The notes below the pieces were generated by a model that was not told the DNA's origin, searched no databases, and saw only the letters and a list, made by a program, of their open reading frames with translations. Positions 1 through 10,151 of a DNA stretch of 64,000 nt are shown here, in pieces. Origin of the DNA: Rachycentron canadum (lineage: Eukaryota > Chordata > Actinopteri > Carangiformes > Rachycentridae); the NCBI GenBank assembly GCA_038496675.1, contig CM076669.1, positions 2,507,034-2,571,033 on the forward strand, given 5' to 3'. Within the stretch, counting starts at the first letter, position 1; every line of letters starts with the position of its first letter. A program made the position numbers and the translations under genes.

Positions 1-20
1 CCACCACCACCACCACCACC
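1..20. repeat. (CAC)n microsatellite cut by window edge
   Basis: The window opens inside a perfect CAC trinucleotide repeat of 20 bases. The array probably continues upstream of the window, so its true length is unknown. Confidence 0.95.
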
Positions 21-670
21 TCAGGTTCATCGCATCTTTTCTTACATTATTAAATCATCTCAAGCCGATGACAAACGGTAAACAAAAACAATCCATCCCT
101 GGGCTTGTTATTTTTCATTTTGACCCAGCGACGGACAAACTTTTGCAGCGACTGCTTTCGTACAGACACGTGACTTCGAGCTCCAGCAGCCACATTTTGC
201 CCCAAAGCGAATTCATTTGCGCAAGTAAAAAGCGGGATTCCCCAATGGATCTGAACGAGTGCGTGAAGAGAACGGGATTCCAGATTCCAGGACGCTGCCG
301 ATTGATTCCAGGGAATTTCACTCACCTGGTGGATGCACTTCCAGCTCATCCCATAGACTTCACGATAAGATAAACACATAAAAGGTTCGCTTTGTATTTA
401 AAGGTCCCATATGAACAGGTGACGTGTGCAATAGAGTCTTACTTATACTGGCCTTTTTCACCCAAAACCAGAAGAGAAATTTTAAATTTAAACGGAAATG
501 TTGTCTTTTAACCGAAACACAACATAAACTAATATTTTTATTTAGGTATGAAATGATTTTAGCTGAGATGCTGTCCAACTTGTCCAAAGTGGGACATGCT
601 ACAGTTGACGTCTGCCCCTTTAACATCAACGTTGAAGGAGCAGAAATCTACAACTCCACATATTCAAAAA
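21..670. other. unique sequence, no recognised gene
   Basis: Single-copy-looking DNA with moderate GC at 110-330 and AT-rich sequence after 350. Both strands stay open for about 100 codons over 50-379, but neither translation resembles a family I know. A consensus-like splice donor (CAG then GTGAGT) lies on the minus strand at 320-328 and is discussed as a finding. Nothing else is evident. Confidence 0.6.
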
Positions 671-956
671 TCAGCTAATTATATATGTGATTCACTCATG
701 GCTTCACTGCAATAGGGAATAGTAGCTCATGATACAGGAAAAAATAGAAGAACATTGAATCTTTCCTCATTTTCTAGATAAAAACACTGTAAACCATAAT
801 AACCAAAGAAAACTTCAACACAGAAAGTTACACACGTGTTTGTGTTGCACTAGAGCTGATTTGAAGTTTCTCTCTTTCTGTCTGATGCTGAGTTCTGCTC
901 ATTCTTTTGAGCAGTAACGATGAAAAATCAGGACGATGAGAATCGATGGATAAACT
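671..956 (+). mobile_element. dispersed element family I, copy A (internally deleted)
   Basis: This stretch aligns with 24223-24779 and 28450-28998. It begins at TCAGCTAATTATATATGT, shared with copy B, and runs through the shared block starting CACAGAAAGTTACACA. At about 930 it jumps from GATGAAAAATCA directly to GATGAGAAT, skipping about 260 bases present in copies B and C. No coding capacity is seen, so it is non-autonomous. The class (MITE, SINE or other) is undetermined because clear terminal repeats or target duplications are not visible. This is the most diverged of the three copies. Confidence 0.85.
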
Positions 957-2253
957 GACATATAATGATCCTAAATTATAAGACACGGGTAGCAAATTAT
1001 CAACTGGCAACCAAAAGAACATCCTTCTCAGTCTTTGAGGTAAAACCTAGAAAATCGAATCTGGACCGGTGGCATGCGGGGTTTCCACTGGTCATGTTAT
1101 TTTTGGAGCATTATGAAGTTGCTATCCACCGGCGTGGGAGAAGTCTGGGAAATTTGATTTGAGGAACTCTCAAGAGGAGTCGGTGAAAATAATTGAATGG
1201 GTTACATTACAGGAACAAACCTGAATCCATTCTTCAACTTGGCGGTTGTTTTTAGTTGATTTTCACCGAGGCGCGCGGCACAGCTGGAGCCGAAACAAGT
1301 CTCTTTAAAAAACATTAACAAACCAGGAGGGAATGGTATATATGAGGCCGTCTGAGAATGCAACGTAATTTTATATCTAAGGGAAGTTGCTGGATGTTTT
1401 GCCTTTTGTAAGCGGCGGCGTCGACAGAGGGACGTGAAGAGTGAGAGACACCTGTCGAGGAGGTGAAGAGGAGGAGATGAACACATGAAAGGGCAGGGGG
1501 GAGGGAAGGGCAGATGAAAGCATTGGGCTGCTTCAACTCCCCCTTGGGAGTGAGAGGTATCTTCAGAGGGTTGACATGATGAAAACACGTGCTTGTTAAA
1601 AAAAAAAAAAAAAATTAATGATAAAAAAAGGGACAGGAGAAGGACGAGGATGAAGATAAGGAGATGGCAGAATTATCGGGGAGGGGGATGCAAAAAGGCT
1701 CGAAGAAGGTGACGGTGGGGAGGGTAATTTTCCTGAGAACCAGGTTATAATATGATGTCCTTTTATCCCTGTTGTTTTTATTTGCCACCTCTCACGGGGG
1801 TTTATTATTATATCCTCTGCAAAGCTGCTCCGGCACATATGGAGGCTGCCACTCAACGCCGCAGCCAATAACGCTGGTCGTGCTCTGCGTGCGGCTATGA
1901 ATTCATTCCCCTCCACAAGTAGCTATTCATATTAAAACAAGCAAGGATATGAGAGGAAGAGCACATATTAAAGCCCGACGATGTCTCGCACAACCAGCCC
2001 ACCCACCTACCTTACCTGCCTACCCATCCAACCATTCATCCATCCATCCTGCAGTTCTTCTCTCTATCCATTGGTTTTATTAAACGGGGAGCGAAGCCGA
2101 GCTCCGGCCAAATTTGGAAAGGGAAAGAGAGCATCCCTGTGCGCAAGGGAAAAAAAAAAAAAAAAAGGAAAAGATGAAGCAAGAGAAGAAGAAAGATAAC
2201 CACGGACAGTCCAGATGGAGACTCACTAGCCTTCTCACTCCACGTTGAGTGTG
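957..2253. other. unique sequence with a purine-rich block
   Basis: No gene is recognised. Roughly 1430-1700 is strongly A/G-rich on the plus strand. Poly(A) runs of 17 lie at 1598-1614 and 2150-2166. Around 1790-1860 the sequence is more mixed. The 128-codon minus-strand open frame at 1202-1588 is rich in P, S and L and reads as a by-product of the purine-rich composition. Confidence 0.6.
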
Positions 2254-2292
2254 ATGTGTGTGTGTGCACGAGTGTGTGTGTGTGTGTGTGTG
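2254..2292. repeat. (TG)n microsatellite, interrupted
   Basis: TG dinucleotide array broken by a CACGAG interruption, with about eleven TG units after the break. It is likely polymorphic in length. Confidence 0.9.
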
Positions 2293-2577
2293 TCGTCTGC
2301 GATCCATCACCCAATCTGCCAGCAGAGGCAGAGCTCAGCTTTATCTCGCGCTAAAAACTGGCTCAGAGCTCCTCTAATTGGCTTGAACGTTGCTGCCATC
2401 CCTCCATATAGTTCTGTCAGAGAGGGAGCCAGTCAAGCATGATCCATCGGCCTGGCATCTGAGCTCCAACCTATGTGAATCTCCTCGCGTAATGTCGGTG
2501 CGATTGGTCCCTCCGGGGGCAATCTTTAAGGCGCCCATAGGGTGAATTAAACCTGAGGCATCCCTGAAGTCCTCAAG
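2293..2577. other. unique sequence, nothing recognised
   Basis: Mixed-composition single-copy DNA between the TG microsatellite and a pyrimidine tract. No repeat, exon or regulatory site is identifiable with confidence. Confidence 0.5.
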
Positions 2578-3165
2578 ACTTCACTGTACTTTTTTTTTTT
2601 CCTCCCGCCGTCCCCCCCGTGCGCTATCTAGGTTTAGCAGGCTTCTTCCGGCGCCACCGGCGCTCCCTCTGTTGATTGGTCGCCTTCTCCTCCCCTCTTT
2701 TTGCCTCCTCCCATCTTCAATCATTCATTCTTCTTCCCCCACACATCTTTTTTCTGCTCCTTGATGTGTGCAATCCCTTAATCCTCTTCATCTCACATAC
2801 GTCGGGGTCCTCCCTTTCTTCCTCTGCCTCCTTGCAACACCTCCATCTCCTACGCTCCCTGTCCTTCTGTCCTTCCCTCCACTTATTTCTCTTGCAAACT
2901 GTCATCCTTCTTTCCCGCCCCAATCACTGTTATCTGCCACAGTCTGTCAGCATTGTCATTATTGCCCCCCCCTTTCCTTTTTTTTTTTTTTTTTTTTATG
3001 CATTCTGTCCTTTTCTCGTCCGTCTGTGACCTTTCTTCCCTCCTCGGCCGTCCTCATCATGGCTGTTCTCTCCTCCTTTTATCTGTCTGTCAAACATAAT
3101 CTGTCCCCTCCTCATCCCTCCATCGCCGCCATTCTCTCCCTCTTCCCCTGCTCATATGCCACCTG
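2578..3165. repeat. long polypyrimidine (C/T-rich) tract
   Basis: For nearly 600 bases the plus strand is dominated by C and T, including a 20-base poly(T) at 2978-2997 and repeated TCCTCC/CTTCC words. The plus-strand open frames of 117 and 132 codons here translate to S/L/P/F-rich protein with no domain and are composition artefacts. Such tracts can adopt triplex (H-DNA) structure. Confidence 0.8.
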
Positions 3166-3984
3166 AGAGCGACGTGACACGGCTTGATGTTTACCTTCTT
3201 TCATCGGGATTCACCCCTTTAATAATGGTTTTTATTGGGTGTCATAAACGCTCTGCGTTCCAGGATCTCTGGGCCAATATTTGCTTAATTATTCCGGCTC
3301 AGATATTGCCATTTAATGAAATTTGAAACATAATAAAGAAATCACGTTACGGGAGAGAGCAGATAATGTTAATATCAAGTGACAATTTAACTGATTATAT
3401 ACTGTAAAGCCTCTCTTCTCCTGTTTGTGGAGACATCACTGAGTTTAAGAACAGTCTATTAAATGCCACTTAATTATATGATAAGACCAGTAAAGTGCAC
3501 ACAAACCACACACACACAAATGCTTGGATAACACATGCCGGCATTAATGTGCACACAGTGACAACACATGCATAAATCATCATACATGCTCACACAGAGA
3601 GCTTAGTGAAGTCCCTCTGGAATCACTTTCTAAAGAGAGGCCTTCAGTGTCACATTAAGAGGAATTACAATTAATAACGTTATTATAGCAGCATGACTCT
3701 GAGAATGGCAATGACCAACATAATAACTGTTAATACGGATGGGATAATGCAGTTAAAATATCTGATTGCCAGTTCTAATTAAATGTATACCAGGCTGATA
3801 AACATAAATATCCAGTCAGATATTACAGTCTGCTGCAGCATGAAACCCACGGACGCTGAGCTGTTTTCTGTGAACATTAAAGTCAACTCTTTTTGAATTA
3901 TTAGTGCAAAGGACGAGCAACTGAAGTGTCTGAACATATCTTATTCATGCGTAGAAATCCAAAGGTACCGGAGTCAACAAACTC
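3166..3984. other. AT-rich unique block, possible conserved non-coding element
   Basis: The sequence 3180-3480 is free of simple repeats and rich in homeodomain-type words such as TTAATTATTCC, CATTTAATGAAATT and ACTTAATTATATG. No long open frame is present. This texture is typical of vertebrate developmental enhancers, but conservation has not been tested. The rest (3480-3980) is AT-rich with a short interrupted CACA stretch at about 3500-3520. Confidence 0.35.
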
Positions 3985-4092
3985 TTTTTTTTTTTTTGTT
4001 GTTGTTGTTGTTGTTTTTATGCAGATCTACAACACGACGAGGCTAAAGTGCTGCTGCAGTTACAACATGTGAGCCTGTTTTTTTTTTTTTTT
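3985..4092. repeat. poly(T), (GTT)n and poly(T) runs
   Basis: A 13-base poly(T) at 3985-3997 runs into about six GTT units, followed after 60 bases of unique DNA by a 15-base poly(T) at 4078-4092. Confidence 0.85.
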
Positions 4093-4267
4093 CATTTGCT
4101 TTGAACAGCCAATATACAGCCTCTGTGTTTTATTACACGTGCTTCATCTACGATAAAGAATCATTTGTAAAACATCCCTCATCAGAAGCCTCTTGAAAAC
4201 TAAATGAAGCGTCTCGCGGGGCCGCTTCGTTAAACAATAACATTTGTTCGTTTGCCGTTTGGAAAAG

Positions 4268-4270
<3 letters not shown>

Positions 4271-4302
<32 letters not shown>
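4271..4302. repeat. (GA)n microsatellite
   Basis: An uninterrupted GA dinucleotide repeat of about 16 units. The minus-strand LSLSLS frame across it is an artefact. Confidence 0.95.
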
Positions 4303-4305
<3 letters not shown>

Positions 4306-4704
4306 TTGTAAATCTTTACTAGTGGAAGACATAGCAATGCCTTTTTGCATGTCTCGTGCATCTGTTTTATTTATGCTATTGGACTACAATAGGAAACAAA
4401 CCAAGTATTTCTATTTCCTTGACGTGAGCATTAGCTGCTGTTCATCATCTTGTGCGATTGTACACTGAATATCATCAATAATGACAATAGTTATGTTGTC
4501 GTACTATCCTAAATACAGAAAACAGATTTTTAGGAATTAAAATCATCATTTTGTTATTTCACAAATGCCCAAAAAATCCACGTCGCTGGTGGATCATGAA
4601 GAGACTGTCCTCCTGTAAAGACCGAGCCCATAGGTCGTCTGTTACGACCCCATAGTTTGGTTCGTGTTGGTACCACACACGACGACCGGCCTGACGAGGA
4701 CAGG
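4303..4704. other. AT-rich unique sequence
   Basis: No gene or repeat is recognised. The last 80 bases are GC-richer and lead into the family II fragment. The true left edge of that fragment may lie here. Confidence 0.5.
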
Positions 4705-4853
4705 GTACAGAGCAGGTCAGATCCGCCCCTCACTCCCCCTCAGCTCCACCTTCTCCCCCAAATATGGATTCTTCTGGTTTCAAAAAACCAAGATGGCCGA
4801 CAGACAAATCACAAACAGCTCACAAACCAACGGGTGACGTCACGTTGGGTTGA
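4705..4853 (+). mobile_element. dispersed element family II, copy a (3' part)
   Basis: It matches 20491-20570 and 42270-42356 through the words AGCAGGTCAGATC, CCTCAGCTCCACCTT and TTCTGGTTTCAAAAAA. It then continues through CCAAGATGGCCGACAG to CACAAACCAACGGGTGACGTC, which is the distal part of the family as I know it from teleost genomes. The left inverted-repeat arm seen in copies b and d is absent. The plus-strand 132-codon frame through this copy has no recognisable domain. Confidence 0.8.
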
Positions 4854-6909
4854 CACTTATCAACTTAAATGGCATCATCCGTCGGGCGGCAACCGCCTTT
4901 CCCACGCCACCGTCCGCCAAACGTCTCCCGTTGAAACGTTCCCGCCGTCAAATCTCGACTCAAGCCGCGCTGCAAAAGCTGCCTTTCCTGAGAGCCCTCA
5001 CGAGGTAAATTCTATATTGAGCGGCGGCAGACTTGGAGCAGACTCAGCAGCCTGAGCAGACAATGGTGTAATCAACAGTGAACCAGTGGGGCACTGAATC
5101 CCTTCCTGTGAGTACAGAGAAGCAGAGAGGCAGCAAGGAGGCGGGGGGAATGAAGGATGTTACCTGGGTGTTTGTCTGACAGTTCTTCCTCTCTGTGTCT
5201 TCACCCCTGCAGGCAGCACTCATCAACAATATTAATCAAAGTCTGATGTCTACTCAATTAGACCGAGGCTCTGCTCGACAACAGGCAAACAACACAGAGC
5301 CTCAGGTGCACAAATATGCACACATACATAAAATTGTATGCATTAAAAACAAGGGCGCTGCACTCAAGTCGCCGTATAAAACAAACAAAAAAAAAAAATC
5401 CTCTCTTCACGTTTTTTTTGTCGTACCTGCACAAGGCGGCTCCTCTTGTCAGCAGCCTCGCGCAGCAGCAACAGGTGACCCTTCAAAACGCGAGGACATC
5501 AGGAGCCCAGAAATCATGTCACCTGATGAGGAGGAACAATGTGTGCACACGGGGGCCCCATCCCAACCGCCAGCCCTGACGGCGTGCGCTCATTTACACC
5601 AAAGGACAAACACCCACGAGTCCAAAATGTCGACTCACTGCTCTTCATTCCTCAGTTAAAGTTTTGTTTTCATTGCCTGAGTGCACGTTGATATCAACCT
5701 GGCTGGGAGGGGGAGATGAGTCCGTGACATCTGCATTAGATGGTTTTCACTGTCACTGCCTCATTCACTTCACCGTTCAGGCTGATAGAGACAATATCAG
5801 TGTATTGGTGCATACAAAATGACAGTTAATTGAGCTTTAACTCATTTAGATCTAATATCCTGTCCTTTTTAACTTTATTATAACAGTAATATGAAAAATG
5901 CTCAGGTAGCCATTTCTCTAAATACCAAACATGAAGTGAATCTGGCCAAATTTGAGAGTTTCATTGGTTTAAATAATGCATTTCTACCTTAGATTTTTCG
6001 CTCTTAAATATTCCATTACTTTGGACTTCTGTGGCTCAATTCGAGGTGGAATTTGAAAGGATTAAAATTTGATGGGCAGATTCTCTAATTCGGGAGTTTT
6101 CAAAGTCTGACACTGTGGGAAACCCCCATCAGACAACACCCTCTGCCCTGTAGGTGGGAGGGGGGGGGCTTCGGGAGATGTGAAGGTGAACTATAAAGTT
6201 GCCTTCAGTGACTTTAGCCACGTTTATCTTGGCAAATTGGAACTATTAAAGATATGCTGTATTAACAACTAGCAGTGTTGAATACCCATCCCTCAGCTCT
6301 CAATAAAATAAAATATGCAGGAAATAAGAGGAACGCTGGTGTTGCCTATTCAAACATGGCTTTAATGGCCAAGACTGGTGTCCTGAGTCAATATATTGGT
6401 GGGGCCAGCGTGATGGCGGCAGGATGTTCTGTATACTGTGGTTATTTATCTTCCTTTCATCCCTACTTCCCCTCGGTACATCCCTCTGTTCTGGCATGTT
6501 ATTAAAAACAAACAGCTCTATACTCTTTGGACTACCAGCGTCCTTGCTGCTGCTCACCCACAGCTGTCAGCCTGTATGTGACTGACACACACGGACACAC
6601 ACACACACAGCAGCAGTCTGGGGCTCTAAATCTCATTGTAATTTCAGGACAATATGAGGCCACTTAACACAACAGACATTAATGCAATGCAACGTACTAT
6701 ATGTTGCACAGGGAAGAAAAAGACACTAAAAGTTCTATTTATGGCTTTATGCTTTGACGTTAGAGCTTCATCGCTCTGACCTGAACTTATAAAACAAAAC
6801 ACAAACTAATGAAATAAGTTTAGAGGAGAAAACCCAACAATATCTCTCCACGGTTGAAGGTGGAGTTTGTGGGCTGCGGTAAAGTACATGACGCAGCTTA
6901 GGGAGCAGG
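4854..6909. other. unique sequence
   Basis: A CpG-enriched stretch at 4865-5000 contains TTCCCGCC. The remainder is AT-rich with poly(A), poly(T) and poly(G) runs of 10-12. The plus-strand frame of 154 codons at 5195-5659 shows no known domain. An AT-rich, repeat-free interval at 5780-6100 could be regulatory, but nothing specific supports it. A short interrupted (CA)n lies near 6586-6609. Confidence 0.5.
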
Positions 6910-7235
6910 ATTAGCTGTTAGCTCAGAGTACAGAATTAGCCGCTAGGTCAGAGAGCAGAATTAGCCATTAGCTCGAGGAGCAGAAGTGGCTATTAGCTCA
7001 GAGAACAGATTTAGCCGCTAGCTCAGAGAGCTCAATTAGCTGTTAGCTCAGAGAACAGGATTAGCTGCTATCTTAGACAGCAGAATTAGCCGCTAGCTCG
7101 GGGAGAAATAACTAACTGTTAGCTCAGAGAATAGAATTAGCTTCTAGCTCCAGGAACAGAAGTAGCTATTAGCTCAGGGAGCAGAATTAGCCACTAGCTC
7201 AGAAAGCACCAGTAGCTGTGAGCTTTAGTGATCTG
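6910..7235. repeat. 25-bp minisatellite, 13 units
   Basis: Units begin at 6910, 6935, 6960, 6985, 7010, 7035, 7060, 7085, 7110, 7136, 7161, 7186 and 7211. The period is 25, except one unit of 26. The consensus is approximately ATTAGCNGCTAGCTCAGAGA followed by GCAGA. Each unit itself holds two TAGC words about 7 bases apart. Units differ by a few substitutions, so the array is not recently homogenised. It is embedded in unique DNA and is related to the shorter arrays at 9197-9332 and 45157-45346. Confidence 0.95.
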
Positions 7236-8082
7236 GATTTTATGAGGGCTGTGGATGGAGTTAGCCCTGGAATTACAGGAGTAAACGTTAGTTTTAAGGT
7301 GCAGCAGCTCACAAGATTTCCGTGTGTTTAAGACGCGATGGAAAAAGGGACGTTATTATTCTTGTACTGTTCCAGTGAACAGGGGCGTTTATGATCATGT
7401 GGCTGATCAATAACACTGATACTGGATCCCGTTCGGAAAAGGACCAAGTGAGGTTTTATGGCTACTTCACCAACTCCAACAAAAAAGTTGGAGAGGGAAC
7501 GAGGGAAATTGTGAGACCAGCGCATTTCAGATGATGGATGACTCTGATGGAGGCCACGAGCCAAATGTGAATAAAGATGTTCGTTATATAAGACATGTCA
7601 CTGTAGCTTTTACAGAAGAGATGAACAAGAACGTATAAGGTCATGAAAAAGCAAAAGACATTTGGCTTATTTCTTAAAACTTACTCAGCTGCAGGCACTT
7701 TCAGTTCTACTGTAGCTACAAATTGGACGTAGCACTGCATGCAGATTTAGGCAGCTCTATTAAATATGACAATCTGCTGTTTTCGGTGTTGTGAGTCCAA
7801 CATGATGCATATTTCGACTGTTCACCTTTTCAGAGTAGGACCACTTGATGCAGGTTTTGGTCACCCCAACCCACCCACCCCCCCTTTAAAGAGTGAGTGA
7901 TTGGCTAATGGAGGAAGTGTCTGTGATTCCCCGGTCCCCACTTTGGGCCCTTGCTGCCTATTCTTTATGCATTAGACTGGAGCACTCAGGACAGCTCATG
8001 CTAATTCTCTCCCTGAAGAAAGTAATTAGACCACAGCACTCATCTAATGCTCGCAGGAGGAAGTAGGAGGGGGAGCGTCAGT
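7236..8082. other. unique sequence with possible conserved core
   Basis: No gene is recognised. The interval 7955-8070 is free of simple repeats. It contains TTTATGCATTAGACTGG, CATGCTAATTCTC and AGTAATTAGACC, which resemble POU/homeodomain sites, and is a candidate regulatory core. Confidence 0.4.
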
Positions 8083-8100
8083 GGGTGGGTGGGTGGGTGG
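8083..8100 (+). repeat. (GGGT)n tract, G-quadruplex motif
   Basis: Four GGG runs separated by single T bases fit the tightest intramolecular G-quadruplex pattern. They are followed by further G-rich sequence to about 8120. Confidence 0.85.
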
Positions 8101-8494
8101 ATGAGAGGGGTGGTGGGAGGATGTGGAAGAGAGATGCTTTTTCAGCCACTGTGATTCCAAGAACCTATTCATTCCACATCCAATTATGAGTCATAATAAT
8201 AATAATTTCATCAAGGTTTGCTCCTTAAAAACTGCTGGTCCCGTATAATGAGAGTGGAATTATTTGACCGGCAGCACAGGGAATTGAGTGTGAAAGAGAA
8301 CGGCAGAGGAACAGTGTGCAGATGTGTGTCTGAGCCAAGGTGAGCCACAGTATAGAAGCACTACCAGTGTGATTGAGTTTTTTGGGTTTATTATTGTCAT
8401 TTCACAGCAGAGCCAGGTTCGCATGACACACTTCTAGAGGCTCAAAGTCGCACCGAACATCACACCTATGTGAGATAACTGGACATCTTATTCC

Positions 8495-8790
8495 ATCAAT
8501 GTGCTGCTGTAACAGCTTCCACTCTGCTGGGAATGCTTTCCACCAGTTTTTGGAACATGACTGCTGGGATTCAGCCTCAAGAGCGTTATTGAGGTCGCCC
8601 GCTGATGTTGGGTGATAACCTCTGATTCGCAATCGCCGTTCCAGTTCATCCCAAAGGTGCTGGATGGATTTCAGGTCAGTGAGCTCTGCGCAGGCCAGTT
8701 AACTTTGTCCACAACAAACTGGGAGAGCCATGCCTTTATGACCCTGGCTACATGTGGGGGAGCGTTATCATGTTGCTAGGAAAAGACCTT
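8495..8790 (-). pseudogene. Tc1-like (DD34E) transposase fragment, degenerate
   Basis: Read on the minus strand, the translation gives QHDNAPPHVARVIKAWL, then WPAQS, then DL-SIQHLWDELERRLRIRGY and HPTSAGDLNNAL, and finally IPAVMFQKLVESIPSRVEAV. This is the order of motifs in the C-terminal half of Tc1/mariner transposases, the enzymes that cut and paste their own element. The second catalytic Asp is at codon 8769-8767. The third acidic position, 35 residues later, is Gln (CAG, 8662-8660) in place of Glu. A 2-base insertion near 8678-8682 and another shift after NALEAE (about 8570) break the frame, and a stop codon precedes QHDNAP. The N-terminal DNA-binding half and both terminal inverted repeats are not seen. 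It is a dead relic. Confidence 0.9.
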
Positions 8791-9196
8791 CAATAGGAAA
8801 TGAAAAGAAATACCAGATCAAGTTCACACAAGTCTGCAGACAAGTGCTTTTAGCCAAAAACTGTACACTGGTTACTGATATATGATATTATTACTGACTT
8901 AGAATACACTGTTACTAATTTCCAAGATGAACAATGTCAGCAGGACAATTCATGACTAAACAAAAACAAATTTAAATATGCACATATTTTAAAGTTCTTT
9001 TTTTTTTTTTTTACACGGGCTGTGTCTGAAATCACTCACTACCCATTTTGTGGTGCTCTCCGTATGTATAGTGATAATTATTATTCAATAATAATAAAAA
9101 TTCATAGTGGATTTGTAGAATCACACTAACCAACACTAACCCAAACCCTCATGTGTCCAAAACTGCATAAAACACACAAGTTATGAGTGTGAAGTG
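8791..9196. other. AT-rich sequence, possibly repeat-derived
   Basis: No gene is recognised. A poly(T) run lies near 9000. The stretch 9020-9190 (words ATAATTATTATTCAATAATA and GTCCAAAACTGCATAAAA) leads straight into the TAGC array. From memory it resembles a dispersed fish repeat, but I cannot name it. Confidence 0.4.
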
Positions 9197-9332
9197 AGCA
9201 GAATTAGCTGTTAGCTCAGAGAGCAAACATAGCTACGAGCTCGGACGGCATCATTAGCCACTAGGTTAAGAGCGCAGAAGTAGCCGCAAGCTAAGACCAC
9301 AAAATTAGCTGCTAGCTCAGACAGCTAACTAA
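9197..9332. repeat. TAGC-rich degenerate minisatellite
   Basis: About five diverged units share the motif GAATTAGCTGTTAGCTCAGA with the array at 6910-7235. The period drifts around 25-30 bases because of small indels. It has no coding potential. Confidence 0.8.
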
Positions 9333-10135
9333 CCAAGCAATATACTGTATACCGTCATGCTGGCATACATGGTGAAAGACAAAAACTTTGCAAAGAAATT
9401 TTCTTTTTCAATTTTACTGGTGAGCTCGCTATCCATGGTTTCCTCACATATAGAAAAACTCCTACGCTTACCTCCTCATTGAGAAATTGCGAATTATGTA
9501 TTTTGCCCCACCCACAACCACTGTTTGCACAAGATAAGAGAGATGGTTAGAGGAGGAAACATCAAGGAGAATCAGTCGAGGAGTCTGTTGTGTTCAAAAT
9601 CTGCAAATGGCAGATGCATCAGATGTAATGGGGTTTATTAGCTTGTAACTGGCAGTGGCTGACACAGTGCACTCTTGCTGTCCATACTGACAAAGTTTCT
9701 AGTGCTTTTGGTTGTTGACTGGACTGACTTTGTGACATACAATCACAGTTAAAAACTTAATTTTCATTGGCATAGGTCCTTAAAAAAAAAACCAAAAACA
9801 TAATTTAAGATTAGTTAAGTTAAAAACATGATATTCTCATTTGACAACCCAACACCCCAAACTGGAACAGTGTTTCTAAGTCTGGAGAAAACTCAAAGTA
9901 TGTCAGTGCTGTGCGCCACAAGTCAAAAGGGATTTCCTAAATACTTTTTTCTTCACAACCGCAAGAAAAAGAAATTCCCACTGCATCTCAGAGTTGGTTG
10001 TGTTCATACAGAAATCATACAAAAGCAATCAAAGAATTAACCACAAGGGCTTTTGAATGTCAACACCCATGGAGAACACTCTTCGTTAAGTGTTTTATTA
10101 TTCTTCTGTGTTTTTTGTGTCAAGCAAGTAAACAG
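9333..10135. other. AT-rich unique sequence
   Basis: No gene, repeat family or regulatory site is recognised. Plus-strand frames of 70-86 codons in 9828-10258 are K/N/F-rich with no domain. Confidence 0.5.
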
Positions 10136-10151
10136 AAAAAAAAAAAAAAAA
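10136..10151. repeat. poly(A) run
   Basis: A 16-base homopolymer of A. No SINE or LINE body is recognised just upstream. Confidence 0.9.

Noticed and set aside
2676..3166. Plus-strand frames of 117 and 132 codons
   Set aside because: Both lie in the pyrimidine tract and overlap in different phases; open because C/T-rich codons avoid stops.
6910..7235. CRISPR-like regular repeat
   Set aside because: Units are contiguous with no spacers, and the context is a fish genome; it is a minisatellite.
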